64,000 bases of DNA, taken from the NCBI RefSeq assembly GCF_014207745.1, contig NZ_JACHJB010000003.1, forward strand, positions 372,001 to 436,000. The letters run 5' to 3'. This document shows positions 17,359 to 25,946 of the stretch, piece by piece. Both the position numbers and the translations under genes were made by a program. Source of the stretch: Nonomuraea muscovyensis (GTDB lineage Bacteria; Actinomycetota; Actinomycetes; Streptosporangiales; Streptosporangiaceae). How positions within the stretch are numbered: the stretch's first letter is position 1; each line of letters opens with the position of its first letter. The notes under the pieces are model-generated. The model was given only the letters and a program-made list of their open reading frames with translations. It was not told where the DNA came from and searched no databases.

Positions 17359-18147
17359 TCAAGGGGCGACCGCCGCCCAGGGCAGCGTCAGCTCACCGAG
17401 CCGCCAGCGCGCCGTCCCGCCCAGCGGCGGGTGCCGCGGCACGGGCCACGAGCCGCTCAGCGCGGTGACCGCCGCCAGCCACCGCTGGCGCGCCCCGTGC
17501 GCGCCGTACGGGGCGCTCACCGCCCACGCGCGGTCGAAGTCGCGCAGGAACGCGTGGATCCGCTCACCCGGGACGTTGCGGTGGATCAGCGTCTTGGGCA
17601 GCCGGTCCGCCAGGTCGGACGGCCGCTCGAAGGCGTCGAACCGGGCCGAGAAGGTCAGCGTCCGCGGCCCCTCGCGCGACAGGCCCACCCAGACGGCCCG
17701 GTGGCCCACCTCCGAACAGGTGCCCTCCACCAGCACGCCGCCGGGAGCCAGGGCCCCGCGCAGCACGTCCCAGTAGTGCCACGCCTCCGCCTCGCCGTAC
17801 TGGCGCAGCACGTTGAAGGCGCGCACCAGCACCGGCGGCCGGGCCACCGGCAGCTCGAACCCGCCCAGGGCGAAGCTCAGCCCGGGCCGCTCGTACGGCT
17901 TGGCCAGCGCGACCCGGGCCGGGTCGATCTCGATGCCCGTCACCTCCACGTCGGGCCTGATCCGGCGCAGCCGGTCGAACAGCTCCAGCGTGGTGGCGTG
18001 CGAGGCGCCGTAGCCGAGATCCACCACCAGGGGCCGTTCGGCGGCGCGGAGCAGCCCGCCGTGCACCGCGGCGATCCAGCGGTCGGCCCGCCGGAGCCGG
18101 TTGTGCGCCGTCGTGCCCCTGGTGATGGAGCCGACCGGCCTAGCCAC
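17359..18147 (-). CDS. Class I SAM-dependent methyltransferase-like protein
   Basis: 262 residues. Motif I is PLVVDLGYGASHATTLELF (about 39-57), acidic motif II is VTGIEIDPARVALA (69-82), and post-I/III segments are SFALGGFELP and ALAPGGVLVEGTCSE. The glycine motif (DLGYGAS) is a variant of DxGxGxG, so activity is not certain. The C-terminal 100 residues are Trp/Arg-rich and family-specific. It overlaps the start of the upstream SDR gene's 3' end by 8 bases, suggesting one operon. Confidence 0.7.
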   Translation of the reverse strand: MARPVGSITRGTTAHNRLRRADRWIAAVHGGLLRAAERPLVVDLGYGASHATTLELFDRLRRIRPDVEVTGIEIDPARVALAKPYERPGLSFALGGFELPVARPPVLVRAFNVLRQYGEAEAWHYWDVLRGALAPGGVLVEGTCSEVGHRAVWVGLSREGPRTLTFSARFDAFERPSDLADRLPKTLIHRNVPGERIHAFLRDFDRAWAVSAPYGAHGARQRWLAAVTALSGSWPVPRHPPLGGTARWRLGELTLPWAAVAP

Positions 18148-18883
18148 CGACCCGGTGCACCTTGTGCTGGGCGGCCTGGGCGCGGGGGCGGATGACGATG
18201 CGGTCGATGTTCACGTGGGCGGGACGGGTGACGGACCAGGCGATCGCGTCGGCCACGTCGTCGGAGGTCAGCGGGTCGGGCACCCCCTCGTAGACGCGCG
18301 CGGCCGCCGCCTCGTCGCCGCGGAACCGGGTGACCGCGAAGCCCTCGCTGCGCACCATGCCCGGAGCGATCTCCACGACCCGGACCGGCTGTCCGACGAG
18401 CTCCAGGCGGAGCGTGCCGGCCATGGAGGACTGGGCGTGCTTGGCCGCCACGTACCCGCCGCCGCCCTCGTACGGCACCAGCCCCGCCGTGGACGTCAGC
18501 AGCACCAGCACCCCGTCACCCGACTCGACGAGCCGGGGCAGGAGCGCCTGCGTCATGCGCAGGGTGCCGAGCACGTTCGTGTCGTACATCCGCTGCCACT
18601 CGTCCGGCCGCCCCTCAGCCACGCTCTCCGTCCCGAGCGCGCCCCCGGCGTTGTTGACGAGCACGTCGCAGCGCTCCAGCGAGGCGGCCAGCGCGTCCAC
18701 GGACTCCTGCGAGGTGACGTCGAGGGTGAACGGCGTGATCGAGGGCACCTCGGCGGCCAGCGCGTCCAGCCGTTCGCGCCGTCTGGCGCCCGCCACCACG
18801 TCGTAGCCCTCGGCGGCCAGCCGCCTGGCCGTCGCCTCGCCGATCCCGCTGCTCGCGCCCGTCACCACAGCCGTCTTCTTCAT
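18140..18883 (-). CDS. Short-chain dehydrogenase/reductase (YdfG-like)
   Basis: 247 residues from ATG 18883 (MKKTAVVTGASSGIGEATA). Classical SDR: TGASSGIG (8-15), NNAGG, catalytic Ser in LLTSTAGLVPYEG, and YVAAKHAQSSM as the Tyr-x3-Lys pair. It is NAD(P)-dependent. The last line NIDRIVIRPRAQAAQ is typical of the YdfG/serine-dehydrogenase-like subgroup. It is divergent from mshA, with 104 bases between the starts. Confidence 0.85.
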   Translation of the reverse strand: MKKTAVVTGASSGIGEATARRLAAEGYDVVAGARRRERLDALAAEVPSITPFTLDVTSQESVDALAASLERCDVLVNNAGGALGTESVAEGRPDEWQRMYDTNVLGTLRMTQALLPRLVESGDGVLVLLTSTAGLVPYEGGGGYVAAKHAQSSMAGTLRLELVGQPVRVVEIAPGMVRSEGFAVTRFRGDEAAAARVYEGVPDPLTSDDVADAIAWSVTRPAHVNIDRIVIRPRAQAAQHKVHRVGG

Positions 18884-18935
18884 GGCCCACATCCTGCCAG
18901 GCATGTTCCGGCCTACCCCGCTGCCACCCTTTGTC

Positions 18936-18962
18936 GGGAATGCCGGGAAGATTCGGGCAGTT
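18936..18962 (+). promoter_or_regulatory. Sigma-R-type promoter of mshA
   Basis: GGGAAT at 18936-18941 and GTT at 18960-18962 are separated by exactly 18 bases, matching the sigma-R/SigH consensus GGAAT-N18-19-GTT. Transcription would start near 18968-18970, leaving a short leader that holds the ribosome site TTGGAGGTG (18972-18980) before GTG 18988. Sigma-R control of mshA is known in Streptomyces; here it is inferred from the match. Confidence 0.7.
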
Positions 18963-18987
18963 ACCAATCGTTTGGAGGTGATGTCGG

Positions 18988-20283
18988 GTGAGGCGACGAC
19001 GGGTCAACCGGGTCGCGACCATCAGCATGCACACGTCACCGCTGGACCAGCCTGGCACGGGCGACGCCGGCGGCATGAACGTGTACATCGTCGAATCGGC
19101 CAGACGGCTCGCCCAGCTCGGGGTGGAGGTGGAGATCTTCACCCGGGCCACCGCGAGAGACCTGCCGCCCGTGGCCGAGCTCGCTCCCGGAGTCCTCGTC
19201 CGCCATCTCACCGCCGGCCCGTACGAGGAGCTGGACCGCGCCGACATGCCCGGCCAGCTCTGCGCCTTCCTGTCCGGCGTGCTGCGCACCGAGGCCATGT
19301 ACGACCCCGGCCGCTACGACGTCATCCACTCCCACTACTGGCTGTCCGGCCAGGTCGGCTGGCTGGCCAAGGAACGCTGGGGCGTGCCGCTCGTGCACAC
19401 CATGCACACCATGGCCAAGGTCAAGAATCAGCTCCTCGCCGCCGGCGACCGGCCCGAGCCGCAGGCCCGCGTCCTCGGCGAACAGCAGGTCGTGGAGATC
19501 GCCGACCGGCTCGTCGCCAACACCGACGACGAGGCCGGCGAGCTGATGGAGTTGTACGGCGCCCAGGAGGACCGCGTCGCCGTCGTGAACCCCGGCGTCA
19601 ACCTCACCGTCTTCCAGCCCGCCTCCCAGGGCGCCGCCCGGCGCCGCCTGGGCCTGCCGCAGGACGCCCGCGTGCTGCTGTTCGTCGGCCGGATCCAGCC
19701 GCTCAAGGCCCCCGACGTGCTGCTGCGCGCCGCCTCCCGCATGCTCATCGAGGACCCGTCGCTGCGCGAGCACCTGGTCGTCGCCTGCGTCGGCGGCCCC
19801 TCGGGCAACGGCCTGGCCCGGCCGTCGCACCTCACCGAACTGGCCGCCGAGCTGGGCATCTCCGACGTCGTGCGCCTCGTGCCACCCGCGCCCCAGGACG
19901 AGCTGGCCGACTGGTACCGCGCCGCCGACGTGACCGTCGTCCCCTCCTACAGCGAGTCGTTCGGCCTCGTCGCCCTGGAGTCCCAGGCGTGCGGCACGCC
20001 CGTCGCCGCCGCGGCCGTCGGCGGGCTGCGCACCGCCGTACGGGACGGGGTGTCCGGCGTGCTCGTGGACGGCCACGACCCGCACGAGTGGGCACGCACG
20101 CTGCGCCGCTTCGTCACCTCGCCGCGCTGGCGCGCCGACCTGTCGGAGGGCGCCCGCCGGCACGCCGCCGCCTTCGGCTGGCAGGCCACCGCCTCGCACC
20201 TCATGGAGGTCTACTCGGGAGCCGTCGCCCACCTGCACAGCGTGCCCGTCGCCTCCTGCGGCGTCTCGTACGGCGCCTCGTAG
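18988..20283 (+). CDS. mshA: D-inositol-3-phosphate glycosyltransferase (mycothiol synthesis)
   Basis: 431 residues, GT4 family, GT-B fold. It transfers GlcNAc from UDP-GlcNAc to 1L-myo-inositol-1-phosphate, the first committed step to mycothiol. The N-terminal motif is SPLDQPGTGDAGGMNVYI (acceptor/phosphate site). HSHYWLSG, then VNPGVNLTVFQP, FVGRIQPLKAPDVLL and the nucleotide-sugar motif PSYSESFGLVALESQACGTP follow. The GTG start has a good ribosome site. It is followed by ybjN and gpmA, the same order as in M. tuberculosis. Confidence 0.95.
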   Translation: MRRRRVNRVATISMHTSPLDQPGTGDAGGMNVYIVESARRLAQLGVEVEIFTRATARDLPPVAELAPGVLVRHLTAGPYEELDRADMPGQLCAFLSGVLRTEAMYDPGRYDVIHSHYWLSGQVGWLAKERWGVPLVHTMHTMAKVKNQLLAAGDRPEPQARVLGEQQVVEIADRLVANTDDEAGELMELYGAQEDRVAVVNPGVNLTVFQPASQGAARRRLGLPQDARVLLFVGRIQPLKAPDVLLRAASRMLIEDPSLREHLVVACVGGPSGNGLARPSHLTELAAELGISDVVRLVPPAPQDELADWYRAADVTVVPSYSESFGLVALESQACGTPVAAAAVGGLRTAVRDGVSGVLVDGHDPHEWARTLRRFVTSPRWRADLSEGARRHAAAFGWQATASHLMEVYSGAVAHLHSVPVASCGVSYGAS

Positions 20284-20305
20284 AGTGTCTCGTAGGGTGA
20301 ACGGC

Positions 20306-20794
20306 ATGCGCGATGTCGTCCGAGCCGCGCTCGACGCGGCGGAGGTCTCCTACGACGAGCCGCGGCCGGGCGCGTTCCTGGTCAAGCTCCCCGGCCAGCA
20401 CAAGCTGGCCACCATGACCTGGCTCATCGTCGGCGAGCAGGCACTGCACGTCGAGGCGTTCTTCTGCCGCAAGCCCGACGAGAACCACGCCGAGTTCTAC
20501 CGGTGGCTGCTCGGCAAGAACGGCGCCACGTACGGCGTGCACTTCTCCGTCGACTCCGTGGGCGACGTCCACCTCGTCGGCCGCGTGCCGCTCGCGGCGG
20601 TCACCGAGGAGGAGGTGGACCGGCTGCTCGGCTGCGTGCTGACCTACTCCGACGACTGGTTCGACCGGGCGCTGGAGCTGGGCTTCGCCTCGTCGATCAG
20701 GCGCGAGTGGGAGTGGCGGGCCAAGCGGGGCGAGTCGCTGGCCAACCTGCAGGCGTTCGCCCGCTTCGCGGACCCGGCCCGCTCGCGCGACTGA
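20306..20794 (+). CDS. YbjN-domain protein
   Basis: 162 residues from ATG 20306 (MRDVVRAALDAAEVSYDEP). YbjN/type III chaperone-like fold: FLVKLPGQHKLATMTWLIVG, then HVEAFFCRKPDENHAEFYRW and FDRALELGFASSIRREWEW. It lies between mshA and gpmA as in mycobacteria (Rv0487). Its role is unknown, possibly as a chaperone-like accessory. Co-transcription with mshA is likely (22 bases apart). Confidence 0.8.
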   Translation: MRDVVRAALDAAEVSYDEPRPGAFLVKLPGQHKLATMTWLIVGEQALHVEAFFCRKPDENHAEFYRWLLGKNGATYGVHFSVDSVGDVHLVGRVPLAAVTEEEVDRLLGCVLTYSDDWFDRALELGFASSIRREWEWRAKRGESLANLQAFARFADPARSRD

Positions 20795-20836
20795 CCGCCT
20801 GCCCCGCCCCTCCGGGCGAACCATAGGATTGGCCGC

Positions 20837-21580
20837 ATGGCGACTTTGGTGCTGCTGCGGCATGGCGAGAGTGACTGGAACGCGAAGGGCCTGTTCACCG
20901 GCTGGGTGGACGTGAGCCTGTCGGCCAAGGGCGAGGACGAGGCCGGCCGGGGAGGCAGGCTCCTCGTCGAGGCCGGGGTGCGCCCCGACGTGGTGCACAC
21001 GAGCCTGCTCACCAGGGCCATCCAGACCGCCCAGCTCGCCCTCGGCGAGGCCGGCCTGCCGTGGCTGCCGGTGCGGCGCTCCTGGCGGCTCAACGAGCGC
21101 CACTACGGCGCCCTGCAGGGCAAGAACAAGGCGCAGACGCGCGAGGAGTTCGGCGAGGAGCAGTTCACGCTCTGGCGGCGCTCCTACGACGTGCCGCCGC
21201 CCCCGATCGCCGACGGCGACGAATACTCCCAGGCCGGCGACCCGCGCTACGCGCTGCTGCCGCCGGAGCTCATGCCGCGCACCGAGTGCCTCAAGGACGT
21301 CGTGGAGCGCATGCTGCCCTACTGGTACGACGAGATCGTCCCCGACCTCGCCGCCGGCCGCACGGTGCTCGTGGCCGCGCACGGCAACTCCCTGCGCGCC
21401 CTGGTCAAGCACCTCGACGGCATCGGCGACGCGGAGATCGCCGGGCTCAACATCCCCACCGGCATCCCGCTGCGCTACGAGCTCGACGACGCGTTCAGGC
21501 CGCTGGTGCGGGGCGGCGAGTACCTCGACCCCGACGCCGCCAAGGCCGCCATCGAGGCCGTGGCCAACCAGGGCCGCTGA
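20837..21580 (+). CDS. gpmA: 2,3-bisphosphoglycerate-dependent phosphoglycerate mutase
   Basis: 247 residues, the usual length. It interconverts 3- and 2-phosphoglycerate in glycolysis. The phosphohistidine motif is LLRHGESDWN (7-16), followed by LFTGWVDVSLSAKGEDEA. The second catalytic His is in VLVAAHGNSLRALVKHL. The Glu-containing ERHYGALQGKNK segment is also present. A hairpin at 21597-21627 follows. Confidence 0.95.
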   Translation: MATLVLLRHGESDWNAKGLFTGWVDVSLSAKGEDEAGRGGRLLVEAGVRPDVVHTSLLTRAIQTAQLALGEAGLPWLPVRRSWRLNERHYGALQGKNKAQTREEFGEEQFTLWRRSYDVPPPPIADGDEYSQAGDPRYALLPPELMPRTECLKDVVERMLPYWYDEIVPDLAAGRTVLVAAHGNSLRALVKHLDGIGDAEIAGLNIPTGIPLRYELDDAFRPLVRGGEYLDPDAAKAAIEAVANQGR

Positions 21581-21596
21581 TCCGCCTCCGAATCCA

Positions 21597-21627
21597 GGAG
21601 CCGGGGGCCCCGGCCGGCCCCCGCTCC
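21597..21627. terminator. Bidirectional terminator between gpmA and phoU
   Basis: GGAGCCGGGGGCC pairs with GGCCCCCGCTCC (one bulged C) around a 6-base loop. It sits between the convergent ends of gpmA and phoU. Confidence 0.55.
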
Positions 21628-21638
21628 GGCCGCGCCCC

Positions 21639-22283
21639 TCAGCTCGGCCGTGACCCCGTCACGAGGTAGACGACGGCCTGCGCCACCCGCACCGCGTGGT
21701 CGGCGTACCGCTCGTAGTAACGCCCGATCAGCGTGATGTCGATGGCCGGCTCCACGCCGTGCTGCCAGTCCTTGGCCAGGATGCTCCTGAACAGCTTGCG
21801 GTGCAGCCTGTCCATGGCGTCGTCGTCGTGCTGCAGCTCCAGCGCCGAGTCCACGTCGCGGGTGGCCACGCAACTGCCCGCCTTGGTGACCAGGTTCTCG
21901 GCGATCTGCCCCATCTCCACGATCGTGGAACGCAGCTCCGGCGGGATCGCCGAGTCGGGGTGACGCAGCCGCGCGACCTTGGCCACGTGCACCGCCAGGT
22001 CGCCCATGCGCTCCAGGTCGGTGCCCATGCGCAGCGCCGTGATGATCATCCGCAGGTCCACGGCCACCGGCTGCTGCCTGGCCATCAGCTCCAGGATGGA
22101 GGTCTCGATGTCGTTGAAGAGCGCGTTCACCTCCTCGTCGCGGGAGATCACGCTCTCCGCGAGCTGCAGGTCGGAGTCCAGTAGAGCCGTGGTGGCACGG
22201 GAGATCCCCGAACGGACCAGCCGGGTCATCTCGACCAGCTTGTCCGTCAGCGAGTCGAGTTCCTCGTGGTAGGCGTCGCGCAT
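21639..22283 (-). CDS. phoU: Phosphate signalling protein PhoU
   Basis: 214 residues from ATG 22283 (MRDAYHEELDSLTDKLVEMT). Two PhoU three-helix bundles are visible. ESVISRDEEVNALFNDIE, then TALRMGTDLERMGDLAVHVAK in the first, and DTLIG-type metal-binding repeats in the second. PhoU relays the state of the Pst phosphate transporter to the SenX3/PhoR kinase. It is divergent from senX3, as in Streptomyces (phoU/phoR), with candidate PHO boxes between them. Confidence 0.9.
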   Translation of the reverse strand: MRDAYHEELDSLTDKLVEMTRLVRSGISRATTALLDSDLQLAESVISRDEEVNALFNDIETSILELMARQQPVAVDLRMIITALRMGTDLERMGDLAVHVAKVARLRHPDSAIPPELRSTIVEMGQIAENLVTKAGSCVATRDVDSALELQHDDDAMDRLHRKLFRSILAKDWQHGVEPAIDITLIGRYYERYADHAVRVAQAVVYLVTGSRPS

Positions 22284-22302
22284 GCCGCCACCGTACGCGC
22301 GC

Positions 22303-22362
22303 GTGGATGAACGAACCCCGACGCGAAAGTGAACTTTCCGGGAAAGGAGGCGTTCACCCCCA
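22303..22362. promoter_or_regulatory. Candidate PHO boxes between phoU and senX3
   Basis: On the minus strand GTTCACTTTCG (ending at 22334) and GTTCATCCACG lie exactly 22 bases apart, i.e. two 11-bp units in phase with a degenerate unit between. On the plus strand GTTCACCCCCA begins at 22352. The PHO-box core bound by PhoP/RegX3 is a direct repeat of GTTCACC-like 11-mers. The position fits bidirectional control of phoU and senX3-regX3. Confidence 0.55.
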
Positions 22363-22407
22363 GGTAGGGGGTCTGGTACCCGATGGCCGACGCCTACCAT
22401 CGAAGTC

Positions 22408-23586
22408 ATGAGTGAGATGGCCATGAGCCTCGCCGCCCTGGCCGGCTTCATGGTGGGGGCCCTCGCGGTGCTGTTCTACCGCAACCAGATCGAGGCGCCA
22501 CACCGCACACAGCCGGCCGGCGACGCCGACACGGGCTCGCTGCCGCACGGAGTGGCCTCCGTGCTCGCCGTGCTGCCGTCCTCGGCCGTGGTGCTCGACG
22601 CGCAGGACCGTGTGCTGCGCGCCAGCTCGGCCGCCCGGGCGTTCGGGCTGGTCAAGGGCGACCGGCTGATGGCCGCCGAGCTGCTGGCCCTCGCCAGGCA
22701 GGTACGCCGCGACGGTGAGATCCGCGAGACGGAGATCGACGTCGCCGGCCACAAGTTCGGCCAGGAGATCACCAACTTCGCCGTCCGCGTGGCGCCCCTC
22801 GGCTCCCACGGGCAGGTGCTGGTGCTCGCCGAGGACCAGACCGAGCGACGCCGCGTCGAGGCCGTCCGCCGCGACTTCGTGGCCAACGTCAGCCACGAGC
22901 TCAAGACCCCCGTCGGCGCGCTCAGCCTGCTCGCCGAGACCATCCAGGACGCCGCCGACGACCCCGAGGCGGTCACCCGCTTCGCGGGCCGTATGCAGCA
23001 CGAGGCCGCCCGGCTCACCTACCTCGTCAAGGACCTGATCACGCTGAGCCGCATCCAGGGCGCCGAACCCATCCCCACACCGGCGCAGGTCGAGATCGAC
23101 GAGGCCGTCCACGACGCCATCGACCACTGCAACACCCGGGCCGGGGCCAAGGACATCACCCTCGTCACCGGCGGGGCCGAGGGCCTGCGCATCTGGGGCG
23201 ACGACGAGCTGCTCGTCACCGCGCTGCGCAACCTCATCGACAACGCCATCGCCTACAGTCCCGAGCACACCCGCGTCGTGGTCAGCGTCAGGCCGGCGGG
23301 CGACTCCGTCGAGATCAGCGTCAGCGACCAGGGCATCGGCATCCCCGAGGAGTCGCTGGAGCGCATCTTCGAGCGCTTCTTCCGGGTCGACGCCGCCAGG
23401 TCGCGCGCCACCGGCGGCACCGGCCTCGGGCTCGCCATCGTCAAGCACGTCGCCGCGGCCCACGCCGGCGAGGTCTCCGTGTGGAGCAAGGAAGGTTCCG
23501 GCTCCACGTTCACCCTGCGGCTGCCCGCCTTCGGCGGCACCGCGGTAGCCGTACCCAGCACGAGCCCCCTGGAGGCAGCCAAATGA
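22408..23586 (+). CDS. senX3: Sensor histidine kinase SenX3/PhoR
   Basis: 392 residues. One N-terminal membrane helix (about 6-24), a PAS-like domain (about 50-145), then HisKA with FVANVSHELKTPVGAL (phospho-His H163). HATPase_c has NLIDNAIAYSP (N box), SDQGIGIPEESLERIFERFF (G1/F) and GGTGLGLAIVKHV (G2). It senses phosphate limitation together with PhoU/Pst. Its stop overlaps the regX3 start (ATGA at 23583-23586), giving translational coupling. Confidence 0.95.
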   Translation: MSEMAMSLAALAGFMVGALAVLFYRNQIEAPHRTQPAGDADTGSLPHGVASVLAVLPSSAVVLDAQDRVLRASSAARAFGLVKGDRLMAAELLALARQVRRDGEIRETEIDVAGHKFGQEITNFAVRVAPLGSHGQVLVLAEDQTERRRVEAVRRDFVANVSHELKTPVGALSLLAETIQDAADDPEAVTRFAGRMQHEAARLTYLVKDLITLSRIQGAEPIPTPAQVEIDEAVHDAIDHCNTRAGAKDITLVTGGAEGLRIWGDDELLVTALRNLIDNAIAYSPEHTRVVVSVRPAGDSVEISVSDQGIGIPEESLERIFERFFRVDAARSRATGGTGLGLAIVKHVAAAHAGEVSVWSKEGSGSTFTLRLPAFGGTAVAVPSTSPLEAAK

Positions 23587-24275
23587 CCCGAGTTCTCGTG
23601 GTGGAGGACGAGGAGTCGTTCTCCGACGCCCTCTCCTACATGCTGCGCAAGGAGGGCTTCGAGGTCTCGGTCGCGGCCACCGGCCCGGAGGCGCTCGACA
23701 CGTTCGACCGCACCGGCGCCGACCTGGTGCTGCTCGACCTGATGCTGCCCGGCCTGCCCGGCACCGAGGTGTGCCGGTCGCTGCGCCAGAAGTCCAAGGT
23801 GCCGGTCATCATGCTGACCGCCAAGGACAGCGAGATCGACAAGGTCGTCGGTCTGGAGCTGGGCGCCGACGACTACGTGACCAAGCCGTTCTCCTCGCGC
23901 GAGCTGGTCGCCCGCATCCGCGCGGTCCTGCGCCGCCAGGGTGACCTGGTGGAGGAGCTGGAGACCTCTGTGCTGGCGGTGGGGCCGGTGCGGATGGACG
24001 TCGACCGGCACGTGGTGGCCGTACGGGGCGCGCAGGTGCAGCTGCCGCTGAAGGAGTTCGAGCTGCTGGAGGTGCTGCTGCGCAACGCGGGGCGCGTCCT
24101 GACCCGCGGGCAGCTCATCGACCGGGTGTGGGGGGCCGACTACGTCGGCGACACCAAGACCCTCGACGTCCACGTCAAGCGGCTGCGCGCCAAGATCGAG
24201 GCCGACCCGTCCAACCCGCGCTGCATCCTCACGGTCCGTGGCCTGGGCTACAAGTTCGACGCCACGGAGTCCTGA
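23583..24275 (+). CDS. regX3: Response regulator RegX3/PhoP
   Basis: 230 residues from ATG 23583. Receiver domain: MTRVLVVEDEE acidic pocket, phospho-acceptor D52 in LVLLDLMLPG, conserved Lys in DDYVTKPFSSRELVARI. OmpR-type winged helix at the C-terminus: LPLKEFELLEVLLRNAGRVL, then VWGADYVGDTKTLDVHVKRL. It controls phosphate-starvation genes by binding PHO boxes. It is co-transcribed with senX3. Confidence 0.95.
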   Translation: MTRVLVVEDEESFSDALSYMLRKEGFEVSVAATGPEALDTFDRTGADLVLLDLMLPGLPGTEVCRSLRQKSKVPVIMLTAKDSEIDKVVGLELGADDYVTKPFSSRELVARIRAVLRRQGDLVEELETSVLAVGPVRMDVDRHVVAVRGAQVQLPLKEFELLEVLLRNAGRVLTRGQLIDRVWGADYVGDTKTLDVHVKRLRAKIEADPSNPRCILTVRGLGYKFDATES

Positions 24276-25114
24276 CCCGCCCGGCGCGCTGCCCCGGGGC
24301 GGGTACGGTCGCGACGTACCCGTCCGTTCCCGCGTGGCGCGTCCGCTTTCAGTGGGTGCGGTCGCGACGTACGTGACGGGCTCCTGCGTGGCGCGTCCGC
24401 TTTCAGTGGGTGCGGTCGCGACGTACTCGTCCGCTCCCGCGTGGCACGGCAGCTTTCGGCGGGCCGAGCCGTCGCGACGTACGTGACCGGCTCACGCGTG
24501 GCGTGCCCGGTGTCCCTGACCCGCGCCGCGTGGCAGGACCGCCTTCGGCGGGGCGGGACGGGTCGCGACACACCTGACTCGCTCACGTGCGGTGCGCCGC
24601 CTCGGCGCGTGGCGAGGCCCGCCCTGGGGAACGGCTGACGCGATGTCGCCGTCCTGCCCACGTCCACCCGCACGACGCCGACGGCCGGGCGAGGGTGCTC
24701 CAGGCCCCTTGCGCCTCGGCGGTTGCCCGATCCCGGCCGCTCATGCCCAGCCGTTGCGAGCCCGGCTGTTCCAAGCCTGGCGGGTCCAAGCGCGGCTGTT
24801 CCAAGCCCGAACCGTTGCGAGCCCGGCCCTTCCAAGCCCGGCGGGTCCACGCTCGGTCGTGCCGCGACGGTGACACCGCGATGGAGCCGGGCCCCGCTTA
24901 CGAGGCGGCGCGGTGGAGGAGCGTCGCGGAACCCGTCCGATGCGCCTGAGCCCCGACGCCCGCTTGGTCGCCCGACGCGCCTTGAGCGTCCCAGAGGCCC
25001 CGAGCCCGGCTTCGTGCCGCCTCGCGCCGCCGCACCCCGCTTGGGCGCGCGGCGCGCTGAGCGGGGGACACCGGAAGGGCCCCGGCGCGAACGCGCGGGG
25101 CCCGCCGGGATGGG
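24276..25114. repeat. 840-base non-coding region with two families of imperfect tandem repeats
   Basis: GTCGCGACGTAC starts at 24308, 24361, 24415 and 24471 (spacing 53, 54, 56), with GCGTGGCGCGTCCGCTTTCA between the early copies. A weaker copy is at 24562. A second set follows: CCGTTGCGAGCCCGGC at 24751 and 24812 (61 apart), each followed by TTCCAAGC and GCGGGTCCA elements. Open frames crossing the region are low-complexity and have no homology-like character. I see no gene here. Confidence 0.7.
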
Positions 25115-25705
25115 TCAGTGGCCGGACTCGGTGGCGTGCTCGTCGGACGGGGTCGCCGAGGGCGTGGGGGTCGGGGCGGCCGTGGCGCCGGGAGCGGGCG
25201 GGTACTCCTTGAACTCGCGGCTGCGCGTGACCACAGGCACGTCCAGGGACACGACGCCGGCGTTGGCGAAGGTGAGGTCCAACTTGACGCTCTCGCCGCC
25301 CCTGAGGGCCTTGGAGAGGCCCTCCAGCATGATCTGGGGTGTCGGCTTGCCCGTGTTGACGAGCTGCTGGCTGGGGAGCTGGATCGGCGCCGTGACCTTG
25401 ACGGTGCCGAGCGAGCCGGCGGAGACCTGCTGGAGCGTGTCGGGCGCGCCCGCGGTGTTGATGATCGACAGGTAGATCGGGGCCGAGCCGCGCCAGGCGA
25501 GCTGGGCGCCCGAGTCGGGGCCGAGGATGAAAGCCTGGGGGATCTGGACGCCGCGCGAGCCGTAGCGGCCGTTCTCGATGAGGGCGGCGCCCTCCACGGG
25601 GGCGTACGGCTTGTTGGTGGTGGCGTCGAATCCAGCGGCACAGCCGGCAAGGACAGGAGCGGCCAGGAGCGCCGCGGCGGCGGCAATCCAGCGACGGCTG
25701 GTCAC
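25115..25705 (-). CDS. Secreted lipoprotein upstream of carD (DUF461-like)
   Basis: 196 residues. The lipoprotein signal peptide ends in VLAGC (Cys near residue 22). The mature domain contains NGRYGSRGVQIPQAFILGPD, then PTPQIMLEGLSKALRGGESV and VKLDLTFANAGVVSLDVPVV. It is a beta-sandwich layout reminiscent of PCu(A)C/DUF461 copper-chaperone-like lipoproteins found beside carD in Streptomyces. The Met/His copper motif is not clear, so metal binding is doubtful. The tail is Pro/Thr-rich. Confidence 0.65.
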   Translation of the reverse strand: MTSRRWIAAAAALLAAPVLAGCAAGFDATTNKPYAPVEGAALIENGRYGSRGVQIPQAFILGPDSGAQLAWRGSAPIYLSIINTAGAPDTLQQVSAGSLGTVKVTAPIQLPSQQLVNTGKPTPQIMLEGLSKALRGGESVKLDLTFANAGVVSLDVPVVTRSREFKEYPPAPGATAAPTPTPSATPSDEHATESGH

Positions 25706-25946
25706 GGGCGGGTTCTCCTTGGTATCGCGCGAGCGGTGTTGGGCAGCGCCTACCTTATCGACCTGATTCCATGGTCATTTCCACACCCCCGCAGGTCATT
25801 AGCCGTGTCCGCATATGCGATTCATAGAGTCGACCGCATGTCAACCCCTAATATGCGCCTTTGACCTGCAGTTATGGTGATTTCACTGTTCCGGGAGCCT
25901 GTGGATGCGTGGTACTCTGGAGTACAGCGGAAGGGGTACTTGTCAC

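Noticed and set aside
24306..24500. CRISPR array
   Set aside because: Units of 53-56 bases are imperfect along their whole length, without constant short repeats and unique spacers, and no cas genes are near.
24248..24850. A 200-codon minus-strand gene over the repeats
   Set aside because: The repetitive peptide simply translates the DNA repeats, and the frame runs into the end of regX3.
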